Below, piece after piece: positions 24,621 to 34,002 of a stretch of DNA of 64,000 nt; the stretch's first letter is position 1, and each line of letters opens with the position of its first letter. The position numbers and the translations under genes were made by a program. Below the pieces are notes generated by a model. The model ran no database searches. It was not told where the DNA came from and was given only the letters and a program-made list of their open reading frames with translations. Location: positions 2,542,001 through 2,606,000 of the forward strand of contig NZ_LR778301.1 of the NCBI RefSeq assembly GCF_902813185.1. The letters run 5' to 3'. Source of the DNA: Denitratisoma oestradiolicum. GTDB lineage: Bacteria; Pseudomonadota; Gammaproteobacteria; Burkholderiales; Rhodocyclaceae.

Positions 24621-25952
24621 ATGACCCAAATGACGCCCCCGGAGATCGTCTCCGAACTCGACAAGAACATCGTCGGCCAGGGCCGCGCCAAGCGCGCCGT
24701 GGCCATCGCCCTGCGCAACCGCTGGCGCCGGGCCCAGGTGGCCGAGCCCCTGCGCCAGGAAATCACGCCCAAGAACATCCTGATGATCGGCCCCACCGGC
24801 GTCGGCAAAACCGAGATCGCCCGTCGCCTGGCGCGACTGGCCAATGCCCCCTTCATCAAGATCGAGGCCACCAAGTTCACCGAAGTGGGCTATGTGGGCC
24901 GGGACGTGGACACCATCATCCGCGATTTGGTGGAGACCGCCATCAAAGACGGCCGGGAACAGGCCATGCGCCTAGTGCGGGACCGGGCCATGGACGCCGC
25001 CGAGGACCGGGTGCTGGACGTGCTACTGCCGCCGGCAAGGGCCGTGGGTTTCGGTGAATCCGCTCCCGCCGATGACAACACCACCCGGCAGAAATTCCGC
25101 AAGAAGCTGCGGGAAGGCGAATTGAACGAAAAGGAGATCGAGATCGAGGTGGCCGCACCCGCCGCCCAGATGGAAATCTTCGCTCCGCCAGGCATGGAGG
25201 AACTGACCCAGCAGATCCAGGGCATGTTCCAGAACATCGGCAACGGCAAGCGCCGCAGCCGCAAGATGAAAATCGCCGAGGCCCTGAAGGCCCTGACCGA
25301 CGAGGAAGCCGCGCGCCTGATCAACGACGAGGAAGTGAAGGCCCAGGCCCTGCGCAACGTGGAACAGAACGGCATCGTCTTCCTGGACGAGATCGACAAG
25401 ATCGCCAGCCGGGGCGAGACCCAGGGCTCCGACGTCTCCCGCCAGGGCGTGCAGCGGGACCTGCTACCCCTGGTGGAGGGCACCACGGTGTCCACCAAGT
25501 ACGGCATGATCAAGACCGACCACATCCTGTTCATCGCCAGTGGCGCCTTCCACCTGTCCAAGCCTTCGGACCTGATCCCGGAATTGCAGGGGCGCTTTCC
25601 GATCCGGGTGGAGCTGGACTCCCTCTCGGTGGACGACTTCGTGCGCATCCTCACTCAGACCGACGCCTGCCTGACCCGCCAGTACCAGGCCCTGCTGGGC
25701 ACCGAGGACGTGGTACTGGAATTCGCCCCGGACGGCATCCTGCGCCTGGCCGAGATTGCCTTTCAGGTCAATGAGAAGACCGAGAACATCGGCGCCCGCC
25801 GGCTTTACACCGTGATGGAAAAGCTGCTGGAGGAAGTCTCCTTCGAGGCTGGCCGCCAGTCGGCCCAGCAGGTCAAGGTAGACGCCGCCTATGTGGACGG
25901 CCGCCTGGGCGAGCTGGCGAAGAATGAAGACTTGTCCCGCTATGTGCTGTGA
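24621..25952 (+). CDS. hslU: HslU ATPase of the HslVU protease
   Basis: The 443-residue AAA+ unfoldase begins [20 protein letters not shown]. Walker [10 protein letters not shown], the [15 protein letters not shown] pore-loop region and Walker B FLDEIDKI are intact, followed by the intermediate domain (about residues 110-240) and [21 protein letters not shown]. The C-terminal SRYVL docks into HslV. ATG 24621 is chosen because the HslU family starts here; an earlier frame start at 24558 reads through the palindrome spacer. No clear ribosome site precedes the ATG. Confidence 0.96.
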   Translation: MTQMTPPEIVSELDKNIVGQGRAKRAVAIALRNRWRRAQVAEPLRQEITPKNILMIGPTGVGKTEIARRLARLANAPFIKIEATKFTEVGYVGRDVDTIIRDLVETAIKDGREQAMRLVRDRAMDAAEDRVLDVLLPPARAVGFGESAPADDNTTRQKFRKKLREGELNEKEIEIEVAAPAAQMEIFAPPGMEELTQQIQGMFQNIGNGKRRSRKMKIAEALKALTDEEAARLINDEEVKAQALRNVEQNGIVFLDEIDKIASRGETQGSDVSRQGVQRDLLPLVEGTTVSTKYGMIKTDHILFIASGAFHLSKPSDLIPELQGRFPIRVELDSLSVDDFVRILTQTDACLTRQYQALLGTEDVVLEFAPDGILRLAEIAFQVNEKTENIGARRLYTVMEKLLEEVSFEAGRQSAQQVKVDAAYVDGRLGELAKNEDLSRYVL

Positions 25953-26019
25953 ACATGGATAGCAAGACTTGCCGGGAGACAACGTGCTCCCGGTATCCCG
26001 CACGGTGATTTAGCACCCC

Positions 26020-26898
26020 ATGGACTTGGCCCTGCGCATTCTTTCCATCCTCTTCCCCATGTTCGCCCTGGTGGGGATAGGCTATTTTTACGGCCGCCGC
26101 CACGAATCCGACATGTCCGTGGCCAACCGGCTCAACATGGACGTCTTCGTCCCCGCCCTGGTGTTCTCGGCCCTGGCCAACAAGGCCTTCGATCTGGCGA
26201 CTTACGGGAATCTGGCCTTGGCCATGGCCATCCAGATGCTGGGCTCCGGTGCCGTGGGCTGGGGAGTGGCCCGTCTGACCGGCATCCAGCCCCTGACCCT
26301 GGCCCCCACGGCGATGGTCAACAACAGCATCAACCTCGGCGTGCCCCTGGCAGTGCTGACTTTCGGCCCGGACATTCTGCCCCTGGCCGTGGTGCTCTTC
26401 GTGGTCTCGACCACGATCCATTTCTCCTTCGGCGTCTGGCTGCTGGATCATCATGCCAAGCTGCGCGGACTGTGGCTGAAGCCCGTGGTCCTGGCCACTA
26501 TGGCCGGCCTGGCTGTTGGCTCCATGGGCATGCCCATGTGGGAGCCCCTGGCCCTGTCGATGAAAATGCTGGGCGATATCTCCATCCCCCTGGCCCTGTT
26601 CAGCCTGGGCGTGCGCCTCACCGAAGGCGCCTTGAAGGGCTGGCGTATCGGGCTGGTGGGCGCCGTCACCCGCCCCGTGGCCGGCATGGTCCTGGCCTGG
26701 GCCGCAGCCCGGGGACTGGGGCTGGATACACGCCAGAGCGAACTGCTGTTCCTCTACGGTGCCCTGCCACCGGCGGTGATGAATTACGTATTCGCCGAGC
26801 GCTACCACCAGGAACCGGACAAGGTGGCCTCCATCGTCCTGGTGGGCAATATGGCCTCGGTGGTGTTCCTGCCCGTAGCCCTGGCGCTGGTGCTGTAG
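26020..26898 (+). CDS. AEC-family (auxin efflux carrier-like) transporter
   Basis: The 292-residue protein has about ten membrane segments with the AEC features FPMFALVGIGYFYGRR, LNMDVFVPALVFSALA and NNSINLGVPLAVLTFGP, where the broken-helix Asn/Gly motif lies, and a mirrored C-terminal half with GALPPAVMNYVFAERY. Bacterial AEC proteins export or import small organic acids such as malate or malonate. It stands alone after hslU and converges with the large sensor gene, with six bases between the stops. Substrate unknown. Confidence 0.85.
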   Translation: MDLALRILSILFPMFALVGIGYFYGRRHESDMSVANRLNMDVFVPALVFSALANKAFDLATYGNLALAMAIQMLGSGAVGWGVARLTGIQPLTLAPTAMVNNSINLGVPLAVLTFGPDILPLAVVLFVVSTTIHFSFGVWLLDHHAKLRGLWLKPVVLATMAGLAVGSMGMPMWEPLALSMKMLGDISIPLALFSLGVRLTEGALKGWRIGLVGAVTRPVAGMVLAWAAARGLGLDTRQSELLFLYGALPPAVMNYVFAERYHQEPDKVASIVLVGNMASVVFLPVALALVL

Positions 26899-26904
26899 CA
26901 GAAC

Positions 26905-29900
26905 TCAGTCGAGCAGGTTGCCGCCCACGCAAGCGGTAATGTAGGCATAACAGGTGCGAGGGTCATCGGCCAGATCCAGAAAGGAGATGGTGCGACGCTG
27001 CCAATCGCGGAAATCGGGAACATTCCGCACCAGGGAGATATCGCGCAGGGCCATACCCCAGTCCTGGAAGACCCGCCGCTGGGCTGGCCCCTCGATGACA
27101 AGGCGGACATCCTGGTGGCGTGGGTCCGTCCGGATGCGATCCATCAGCTGAGCAATTGCCTCCCGTCGCCCCTCCAGCATCTGCATGAAATAACCATCCT
27201 GATGGATCAGGCAGCCGGTAATGCCCTCCGCACGATTGCAGTTTCGCGCCTGTTTCAGCAGGCTGGCGAGATCGTCGGCCGACATGGGTGCCGTCGCCCG
27301 GCTCACATAGATCAGGAAATGGAGTGACACTTCCTCGGCGGGACTGCCAGTCCGATTCATTTCAGCATTCACCCGATCGATGAACTGTTCCATCATCAGG
27401 GGCTGGTGAAAATAGTAGCCTTGGCAATAATCGCAATGATGGGCCCGCAGTTCCATCTGCTGTTCAACATTCTCCACGCCCTCCGCCACCAACTGGAGTC
27501 CCAGTGCCCGGCCCAGGCCGGTAACGGCACGGATCACCGCCCGATTTTCCTGGCTTTTCTCAATGCCATCCACGAAAGCCCGGTCGATTTTCAGCACATT
27601 GACCGGCAGCCGGGTCAATTGGGAGAGGGACGAATAGCCGGTACCGAAGTCGTCCACCGCCAGACGCAGCCCCAGATCCGTCAGGCGACGCAACATCCGC
27701 AAATTGGCGTCCACATTCGCCATCAGGGAAGTCTCGGTGATTTCCAGCAACAGGCGGGAGGCATCGGCCCCGGTTTCCTTAAGGATGGAGACGAAATCCT
27801 CGACCAGGGACTCCTCGCCCAACTGCCGAGCCGAGAGATTCACGGAAACATAGGGAGCCGCCCCGCCCCAGCGGGAACGCCAGTTCACCTCTGTCTCGCA
27901 GGAGCGACGGAACACCCAGCTACCGATAGGCACAATGGCCCCGGTCAACTCCGCGATGGGAATGAATACTCCCGGGGACATTTCTCCTTCGGGGGGATGC
28001 CAGCGCAGCAAGACCTCGCCACCCACAATTCGGCCGCTCTCGGTCACGACAATGGGCTGGAACCGCAGCGAAAGCTCGTTGCGCTCGATGGCCAGACGCA
28101 AGCCATTGGTGATGCTCAACCGGTGCCGGGCCTTTTCCTGCAGGCTTTCGTTGAAGAACTGCCAGCCATCCCGTCCGTGCAGTTTCACCGCATACATCGC
28201 CGTATCGGCGTAACGCAGCATGTCGTCAGCGGAATGGGTGCTCCCCGTGCCGATGGCGACCCCGATGCTGGCGGTCACGAACAGGGCAGACAGCCCTTCC
28301 ACCTCGACAGGCACACGTAGGATGTCATTGATCCGGTCGGCCAGAGCTGCCACGACAGCTGGCTGCTCAAGCTGTTCACAGAGCACCACGAACTCGTCCC
28401 CCGCCAATCGGGCCACGGTGTCCCCAGGCCGCACCTGGGCGATCAGGCGATCGGCAACCGCCTTCAGCGCCATATCGCCAACGGCATGGCCATGGCTGTC
28501 ATTGATCAGCTTGAAACCATCCAGATCCACGAACAACAGGGCCACGCTCAAACCGCTACGCCGAGACCGATGCAGGGCATTGGTGAGACGTTCCCGAATC
28601 AGATCCCGATTAGGCAATCCGGTGAGCGGGTCATGGGTGGCCCGCCAGGTCAGGCTCTCTTCCGCCAGCTTGCGCTCGGTGACGTCGCGCAGGGTGGCCA
28701 CCAGCAGCCAGTCCTGTCCATTACGGAATTTGGCGATGGAAGCTTCGAGCGGGAAAAAACTCCCATCCTTGCGATAACCGGTCAGCTCACTGCGACCTGC
28801 CATGCGGCGCTCATGCTCATCCCCGGCGATAAACGCCTTGACCAGTTCTGCATGACGCTGCCGGAAATGGGGTGGCAGCAACAGGTGTATCGACATACCG
28901 AGCATTTCCTCGGGGTCGTAACCGAACATCTTGCAGGCACTGGGATTGGTCTCAGTGATAAGACCATTGGCATCAGCCGCCAGGATCGCCATGTCCGCCA
29001 GGGAAAGTATCTGCTGGGCCGTGCCGACGCGGCGCATCGCGGCCCCCACTTCTGCCGCCAGGCGGGCAGCCACCTGGGGTGATGTTTGCGATTCGTGCAT
29101 CCGCATCACCTGTATCTGGTCCTGGTAGCGTTCCGGAATGCAGGGCGGGTTTACACCAAAGTCCTCGACGATGCTGAAGGAACCATCGGCATTGCAGCGG
29201 GACAGATAGGTATGAACGCTGGCATGGTGGGTCCTGGCATCCATCTCGACCAGTCCTTGCGGTCCCCGGACTAGAACCCGCTCCAGGGCATCCACCAGGG
29301 CCTCCGCCTCCGTGGCACCGGCAGCCTCAACGGCCCGGGCAAAGGCATGAACGCAGAGGTAGGCACCCTCGCCGAAATTGGTGAGCACGCCGTTGCCTTG
29401 GGGCCAGATACCATTGATGCCCGGTTGGCGCGCCAGCCGTTCGAGATAACATCGGTTCTCTGGGGTATCCAGAGTCATGAAATAGGTATTGCTGGAATAG
29501 AAGCCCTCCCGGACATGGGGCGGCAGGCAAGCCGCCATCACCTCGTCGTAGTGCCCCATCACCACGGCCATGTGCTTCTTCAGGCCCATTTCGGTAAAGC
29601 TGTTCAACAAGGCGATCTGGTCCGCGCCAGCGAAATAAGGCACGAACACGTCGGCCCCGGAATTGCGCACCTGATGCAACAAATGCTCGATCGACTCCCT
29701 GGATGCGCCCAGGGGCAGGTACTCCTCACCAACGATATCGCCTTCCACCCTTGCCAGAGCGAGCTTGGCCGCATCCACCGAACCTCGGGGCCATTCGTAA
29801 TTATTGCCCGCGAAGAACATCTTCGGCCCGTAGCGCGCCGCCATATAGGGGATCATGCGGTCGATCTGCTGATTCGGCAGAGCAGCGAAATTAAAAAAGT

Positions 29901-30240
29901 AGCGGCCGGCGATGCTGCCTTCGTAGAAGGAAAAGTTGAGCAGGGGAATCCGCTTCGACTCCGCCACCTGTGCCGCGACGGCGATCCGCGAATTGGACAG
30001 CAGATTGCCAATGATGGCGACACATTCATGGTCGTCCACCAGACGGCAGGCGGCCGGTACCGCCGTCACCGGCAGGCTGCCATCATCCTCGACCACCAGT
30101 TCCAGCCGGCGACCGAGAATGCCGCCCTGTTCGTTGATCTCCTCGCAAGCGATCCGAGCGGCCCAGGTGATCTCCGGACCGTAGATGTCGACCAGGCCTG
30201 TCAGAGGAGGCATCAGGCCAAGTCGAATTGGATTAGTCAT
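26905..30240 (-). CDS. Ligand-binding/PAS/GGDEF/EAL/BLUF fusion, c-di-GMP turnover sensor
   Basis: This 1111-residue soluble protein joins five modules. Residues 4-375 form an ABC-type type I periplasmic-binding fold of the amide/urea group (IRLGLMPPLTGLVDIYG, EEINEQGGILGRRLELVVED) but without signal peptide or membrane helix, so it should act in the cytoplasm. Then PAS (about 405-520), GGDEF (530-695, active site AGDEF 613-617, inhibitory RPGD 604-607), EAL (705-955; EVL 742-744, NLSARQ, ITET, DDFGTGYS, KIDRAFVD, VAEGVEN) and BLUF (972-1080) with flavin-site Tyr978, Asn1002, Gln1020 and Trp1061. Both catalytic domains look active. ATG 30240 (MTNPIRLG) is chosen at the fold's edge; the frame opens 35 codons earlier. 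It is a candidate for coupling a small ligand and blue light to c-di-GMP. Confidence 0.9.
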   Translation of the reverse strand: MTNPIRLGLMPPLTGLVDIYGPEITWAARIACEEINEQGGILGRRLELVVEDDGSLPVTAVPAACRLVDDHECVAIIGNLLSNSRIAVAAQVAESKRIPLLNFSFYEGSIAGRYFFNFAALPNQQIDRMIPYMAARYGPKMFFAGNNYEWPRGSVDAAKLALARVEGDIVGEEYLPLGASRESIEHLLHQVRNSGADVFVPYFAGADQIALLNSFTEMGLKKHMAVVMGHYDEVMAACLPPHVREGFYSSNTYFMTLDTPENRCYLERLARQPGINGIWPQGNGVLTNFGEGAYLCVHAFARAVEAAGATEAEALVDALERVLVRGPQGLVEMDARTHHASVHTYLSRCNADGSFSIVEDFGVNPPCIPERYQDQIQVMRMHESQTSPQVAARLAAEVGAAMRRVGTAQQILSLADMAILAADANGLITETNPSACKMFGYDPEEMLGMSIHLLLPPHFRQRHAELVKAFIAGDEHERRMAGRSELTGYRKDGSFFPLEASIAKFRNGQDWLLVATLRDVTERKLAEESLTWRATHDPLTGLPNRDLIRERLTNALHRSRRSGLSVALLFVDLDGFKLINDSHGHAVGDMALKAVADRLIAQVRPGDTVARLAGDEFVVLCEQLEQPAVVAALADRINDILRVPVEVEGLSALFVTASIGVAIGTGSTHSADDMLRYADTAMYAVKLHGRDGWQFFNESLQEKARHRLSITNGLRLAIERNELSLRFQPIVVTESGRIVGGEVLLRWHPPEGEMSPGVFIPIAELTGAIVPIGSWVFRRSCETEVNWRSRWGGAAPYVSVNLSARQLGEESLVEDFVSILKETGADASRLLLEITETSLMANVDANLRMLRRLTDLGLRLAVDDFGTGYSSLSQLTRLPVNVLKIDRAFVDGIEKSQENRAVIRAVTGLGRALGLQLVAEGVENVEQQMELRAHHCDYCQGYYFHQPLMMEQFIDRVNAEMNRTGSPAEEVSLHFLIYVSRATAPMSADDLASLLKQARNCNRAEGITGCLIHQDGYFMQMLEGRREAIAQLMDRIRTDPRHQDVRLVIEGPAQRRVFQDWGMALRDISLVRNVPDFRDWQRRTISFLDLADDPRTCYAYITACVGGNLLD

Positions 30241-30325
30241 GAGGTATGCAGGGAGTAGTTCATGGGCGATATAACCCTGATGATTGTATAGATTATCCCT
30301 ACCCGACAACCGCCCTGGGAGCAGC

Positions 30326-31333
30326 TTAAGTCGAACGTAAAACACCGGATCTGGCTCGCAACTGACCGCAGCCCCCCTCCACGTCCTGGCCGGCGGAATG
30401 GCGCAACTTGGTCAGGATGCCGCGCCGATGGAGGCGGCGGGCCATTTCCGCCGCCTGCTCCCAGTCGGGGCGACGGAATTCGAGGCCCTCGATACGGTTG
30501 TAGGGAATCAGGTTCAGCACCGCGTACTTGCCCGTCAGCAAGCGGACGACGCCTTCCAGCTCGTCCTCACCGTCGTTGATTCCCGCCAGCAGCGTCCATT
30601 GATACTGGATCGGATAGCCGGTATGGCGGGCGTAGTCCTCGGCCAGATCCACCAGCTCGGCCGGTTCCATCGGCGGGGCCTTGGGCAGCAAGCGGCGCCG
30701 CAGTTCGGAATTTGTGGTATGCAGGGACAAGGCCAGGGCCGGCTTCACCACGCCCCGGGGCAGGCGCTCGAAGACACGACGATCGCCCACGGTGGAGAAG
30801 ACCAGATTCTTGTGGCCGATGGCTCCCTCGGTACCCAGCAATTCGATGGCTTCAAGCACATTGTCCATGTTGTGGGCCGGCTCCCCCATGCCCATGAACA
30901 CCACCTTGCTGACAGGCCGCCGGGAGCGGGCCAGCACCACCTGGGCGATGATTTCCGCGCTGCCCAGTTGCCGCAGCAGTCCATCCCGACCGGTCATGCA
31001 GAACACACAACCCACCGCGCAACCCACCTGGGTCGAGACACAAAGCCCGCCCTTGGGCAGCAGTACGCTCTCCACCGTCTGGCCGTCAGCGAGCCCGATC
31101 AGCAGACGGGAACCATCCTCTCCCGGGTGCTCGGAACGCAGGCGGGCCAGGCCCTCCAGTTCCAGGGCCAGATCGGGCAGCGCCTGGCGCAAGGCCAGGG
31201 GAAAGAATTGTTCGGAGCGGTGGGCACTACCGTCCAGAGGGAGGCGTTGCAGCCATGAGCGGAGCAGCACCTGCTCATGGCAGGCCTTGGCACCCAGAGC
31301 CCGCAGGCGCTGGCGGAGATGTTCGATGCGCAT
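30326..31333 (-). CDS. RlmN-like radical SAM RNA methyltransferase (paralogue)
   Basis: The 335-residue protein has the radical SAM cluster motif Cys105-x3-Cys109-x2-Cys112 preceded by Cys98 in LCVSTQVGC, and a C-terminal Cys322 in EGGCGQL; these match the RlmN residues that form the cluster and the covalent RNA intermediate. MGMGEPAHNMDNVLEAI is the family's GEP motif. RlmN methylates C2 of A2503 in 23S rRNA and A37 of some tRNAs. The gene is isolated from the ndk/pilF/ispG context usual for betaproteobacterial rlmN and is about 45 residues shorter than E. coli RlmN, so a paralogue is more likely than the housekeeping copy. Confidence 0.85.
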   Translation of the reverse strand: MRIEHLRQRLRALGAKACHEQVLLRSWLQRLPLDGSAHRSEQFFPLALRQALPDLALELEGLARLRSEHPGEDGSRLLIGLADGQTVESVLLPKGGLCVSTQVGCAVGCVFCMTGRDGLLRQLGSAEIIAQVVLARSRRPVSKVVFMGMGEPAHNMDNVLEAIELLGTEGAIGHKNLVFSTVGDRRVFERLPRGVVKPALALSLHTTNSELRRRLLPKAPPMEPAELVDLAEDYARHTGYPIQYQWTLLAGINDGEDELEGVVRLLTGKYAVLNLIPYNRIEGLEFRRPDWEQAAEMARRLHRRGILTKLRHSAGQDVEGGCGQLRARSGVLRST

Positions 31334-31537
31334 GAAAGGAATACGAGGCGGGCATGAATGTGCCCGTGACCCGGCAGTCTACTTCACGGCTTCCCATTGA
31401 TCGTGGCTTACGGAACAGGATCGGCAGCCGCCAGCCCGAATACCTTGAAATTCTGCCGGTTTTGCGGCGGGGTCAGACGAGTGGGTAATGACCCTGACGC
31501 CCTGCACAGCATCACCAAGGCGAACCCAACCGACCAC

Positions 31538-32521
31538 TCAGCCTTGGCGGGTCGGATACATCATCACCACCTCGGCACTCAAAGCCACCGCATCCCGCTG
31601 GTTGAGCATCTGTAATCCGCAGGTCAGGAGACCCATGCCGGGACGTGTCCGGGATGTCCGTGCAGAGAGGGTCCGGTAGCGGCAGCGCAGGGTGTCGCCC
31701 AGATAGAAAGGAGCATGGGCCTGCCAACGGTCGCAAAGGTGCCCGGCCTGGCCACTGTCCGGCGTACCCATACGGCACCACTCCTTGAGCCAGAGGGCAA
31801 AGCCGATATCGAAGGCCAGCATGGGCTGGACGATACGGGCACCGAACCGCCCGGCCCGGGCAAACTCCGCATCGCCATGATGGCCGCCATTGTCGCCGGT
31901 GAAGCCGCCATAACCGACCACGTCCGCCTCGGTCAGAGTGCGGCCCTCGGTCTGGCCGGCATGGCTGCCAGGCTGGAAGTCCTCCAGGAAATAGACACGT
32001 CCCGGTACCGGATCGAATTCCTCGGCTGGCCAGGGGACCCGCGCTGAATCGGGCAGACGTGCGCCCGACGATGCCGGCAGTTGCAGCAGCAGGTGGCCAT
32101 CCGTGACCGGCTCGTCCCGCTGGTTGAGCATCTGGAAGCGAGTCTGCACAGGGCCGAACCCACGCCCCTCCGCAGCCTGGCGTTCCATACGCCAGCGACA
32201 GCGCAGGGTGTCGCCGGGCAGGACCGGGCTGCGGTAATTCACCTCGCAGCCGGAAAGGTAGGCCTCCGGATGGCGCCGCCCCACTGTCAGCGGCGCCTCC
32301 TGGGACAGGCTGCCCAGGGCCCAGCTGCCGGAAATCAGGCCATGGGCGATACGGCTGCCATAGGGCAGGCTGGCGCCGTAATGCTCGTCCAGATGAATGC
32401 GGTTGTAGTCGCCGGTCAGACAGGCGAAGGTGGTGATGTCCTGCCCCCCCACGGTACGGGGTGAGGTCTCCCCTTCCAGGAGGGCAGGATAGTCGGCGTG
32501 AAGCAGAGCGGTCTTGGGCAT
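31538..32521 (-). CDS. Double hot-dog MaoC-like hydratase
   Basis: The 327-residue protein contains two MaoC-type hot-dog domains. The first has the hydratase-2 active-site pattern as GDYNRIHLDEHYG...GSRIAHGL (residues about 37-62); the second, residues about 165-325, has a degenerate GDNGGHHGDAEFA...RIVQPML. R-specific enoyl-CoA hydratases and (3R)-hydroxyacyl dehydratases use this architecture with one active half. The ATG at 32521 has no strong ribosome site. It lies downstream of an alcohol dehydrogenase, separated by a repeat copy. The role may be in CoA-ester or PHA precursor metabolism; that is inference. Confidence 0.75.
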   Translation of the reverse strand: MPKTALLHADYPALLEGETSPRTVGGQDITTFACLTGDYNRIHLDEHYGASLPYGSRIAHGLISGSWALGSLSQEAPLTVGRRHPEAYLSGCEVNYRSPVLPGDTLRCRWRMERQAAEGRGFGPVQTRFQMLNQRDEPVTDGHLLLQLPASSGARLPDSARVPWPAEEFDPVPGRVYFLEDFQPGSHAGQTEGRTLTEADVVGYGGFTGDNGGHHGDAEFARAGRFGARIVQPMLAFDIGFALWLKEWCRMGTPDSGQAGHLCDRWQAHAPFYLGDTLRCRYRTLSARTSRTRPGMGLLTCGLQMLNQRDAVALSAEVVMMYPTRQG

Positions 32522-32541
32522 GGCGTGTTCGATGAAAGGAT

Positions 32542-32711
32542 TTAGCGTAATGGAAACAGCAAATCAAACCTACGAGCGAAGCGAGCCAAGACAGTCACCT
32601 CCTCCGCGAGGGGGAGGCTGGGAGGGGGTGGGCCTTCCTGCTGCTTTTCCGGCCAACCGGCATCGTTCTTCATCGAAGCCTTCCCTATTTGGTTCCGACT
32701 TGGCCGGCTTA
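32542..32711 (-). repeat. Intergenic repeat, copy R3 (inverted)
   Basis: The reverse complement begins TAAGCCGGCCAAGTCGGAACC and ends CATTACGCTAA when split at the core; it matches copy R2 (22976-23140) over most of its length, including CCTCCCCCTCGCGGAGGAGG and GCTCGCTTCGCTCG. The first three bases in repeat orientation are the stop codon of the adjacent alcohol dehydrogenase gene, as in copy R1 with the porin. Confidence 0.78.
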
Positions 32712-33740
32712 CGGTATCAGCACCACCCGCCCCGTGGCCCCCCGGGCGTCCAGCAGCCGATGAGCCTCGGCGGCCTCGGCCAGGGGCAGGCGGGCGTGGA
32801 TCAGGGGCCGGAGCCGGCCATCCCGCACCAGTTCCATCGTCTGGCGCAGGGCGGAGCGGGTGATATTGTCGGAACCGATGATGGACAGGCTTCGCACCAG
32901 GATATAGCCCAGGTTGAGTTCGAAGCGACGAGCATCCACATTGCCCACCACGACCACCCGGCCATGGGCGCGCAGGCTGCGCAGGCAGCCATTGAGGGTG
33001 GGCGCGCCGACGCAATCGATGGCCGCATCCACGCCCTCACCACCGGTTTCTGCCATCACCTGCTTGTGGAAGTCGCCCGTGCCATTGACGATCACGTGAT
33101 CCGCCCCCAGAGCCCGCAGGCTGTCAGCCTTGGCGACGCTGGAAGTAACGGCCCAGACCGTGGCCCCCAGCAGCTTGGCGGTCTGAAGGGCGGCGGAGCC
33201 AACCCCACCGCTGGCCCCGGTGACCAGCACCCGCTCCCCCAGCACCACGCCGGCGGCATGAGCCGTGTTATTGAAGCCGACGCCGGTGGCGGAATACAGG
33301 GTGGCCGCCACATCATAAGGAATATCCGGCAGTAGCCGCTCCAGACCCCGCTCGTGGGCCAGAACGTATTCGGCGTAGCCACCGTCGGCCGTCAGGCCGA
33401 AGGTCTCGTTGCCGAGCAGGCAGCGGCGCTCGTCACCCCCCAGGCAGTGCTCGCAGTGGCCGCAACTGGCGGTGTATAGATTCAGTACCCGGTCTCCCAC
33501 TGACCAGCGCTCCACGCCCGGCCCTATGGCCATTACCTCGCCGGCGAATTCATGGCCCGGGATGATGGGCGTCCGGATCATGGGCACATCGCCGCGCCGG
33601 TCGATCACGTCCCGGTAGCCCACGCCGCAGGCATGGACCCTGACCAGCACGTGGCCCGGCGTCACTGTCGGCGTCGGTACCTCCTGATAGACCAGTCTGG
33701 ACGGATCTCCGACCTGTTGCAAGACCACAGCCTTCATCAT
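32709..33740 (-). CDS. Zinc-type medium-chain alcohol dehydrogenase
   Basis: The 343-residue MDR-superfamily protein has the catalytic zinc region (ACGVGYRD near residue 38 and PGHEFAGEV), the structural zinc cysteines CGHCEHC...RRC (residues about 92-106) and the nucleotide-binding motif GASGGVGSAALQ. It oxidises alcohols or reduces carbonyls or enoyl groups with NAD(P). The catalytic-site pattern shows Tyr-Arg-Asp instead of the usual His-second-shell arrangement, so quinone-oxidoreductase-like chemistry is also possible. GGAGGCGAC precedes the start; two consecutive ATGs exist. The stop codon overlaps repeat copy R3. Confidence 0.82.
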   Translation of the reverse strand: MMKAVVLQQVGDPSRLVYQEVPTPTVTPGHVLVRVHACGVGYRDVIDRRGDVPMIRTPIIPGHEFAGEVMAIGPGVERWSVGDRVLNLYTASCGHCEHCLGGDERRCLLGNETFGLTADGGYAEYVLAHERGLERLLPDIPYDVAATLYSATGVGFNNTAHAAGVVLGERVLVTGASGGVGSAALQTAKLLGATVWAVTSSVAKADSLRALGADHVIVNGTGDFHKQVMAETGGEGVDAAIDCVGAPTLNGCLRSLRAHGRVVVVGNVDARRFELNLGYILVRSLSIIGSDNITRSALRQTMELVRDGRLRPLIHARLPLAEAAEAHRLLDARGATGRVVLIP

Positions 33741-34002
33741 GTCGCCTCCAATGCCATGAGGAACTTTTTAACACGGACAGAAGGCCACCCGAAGCATGGC
33801 GGGTTAAATGCGAACGGGGAGGCGTGATGACGCAGGTGGGCAACGTGGAGCAGACATTGCTGGCCCCCATGACGCGGGGAGTCCGCAGAAGCTGACGGAG
33901 AAGTTCGACACGAATGAAAGTGAAGGCGAAGCGAACCTGAAACCGCCCACGATCGAGTCGCCGGAGCACCCCCCGAATCATGCCATCATCAAACCCGTGC
34001 GA

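Noticed and set aside
31512..32567. Alternative frame over the MaoC-like gene
   Set aside because: It has Arg/Pro-rich shadow composition, whereas the 31538-32521 frame has two hot-dog domains.
33827..33895. 22-codon open frame with GGGAGG upstream
   Set aside because: Too short, no family or positional support; kept only as a remote possibility for a leader peptide.
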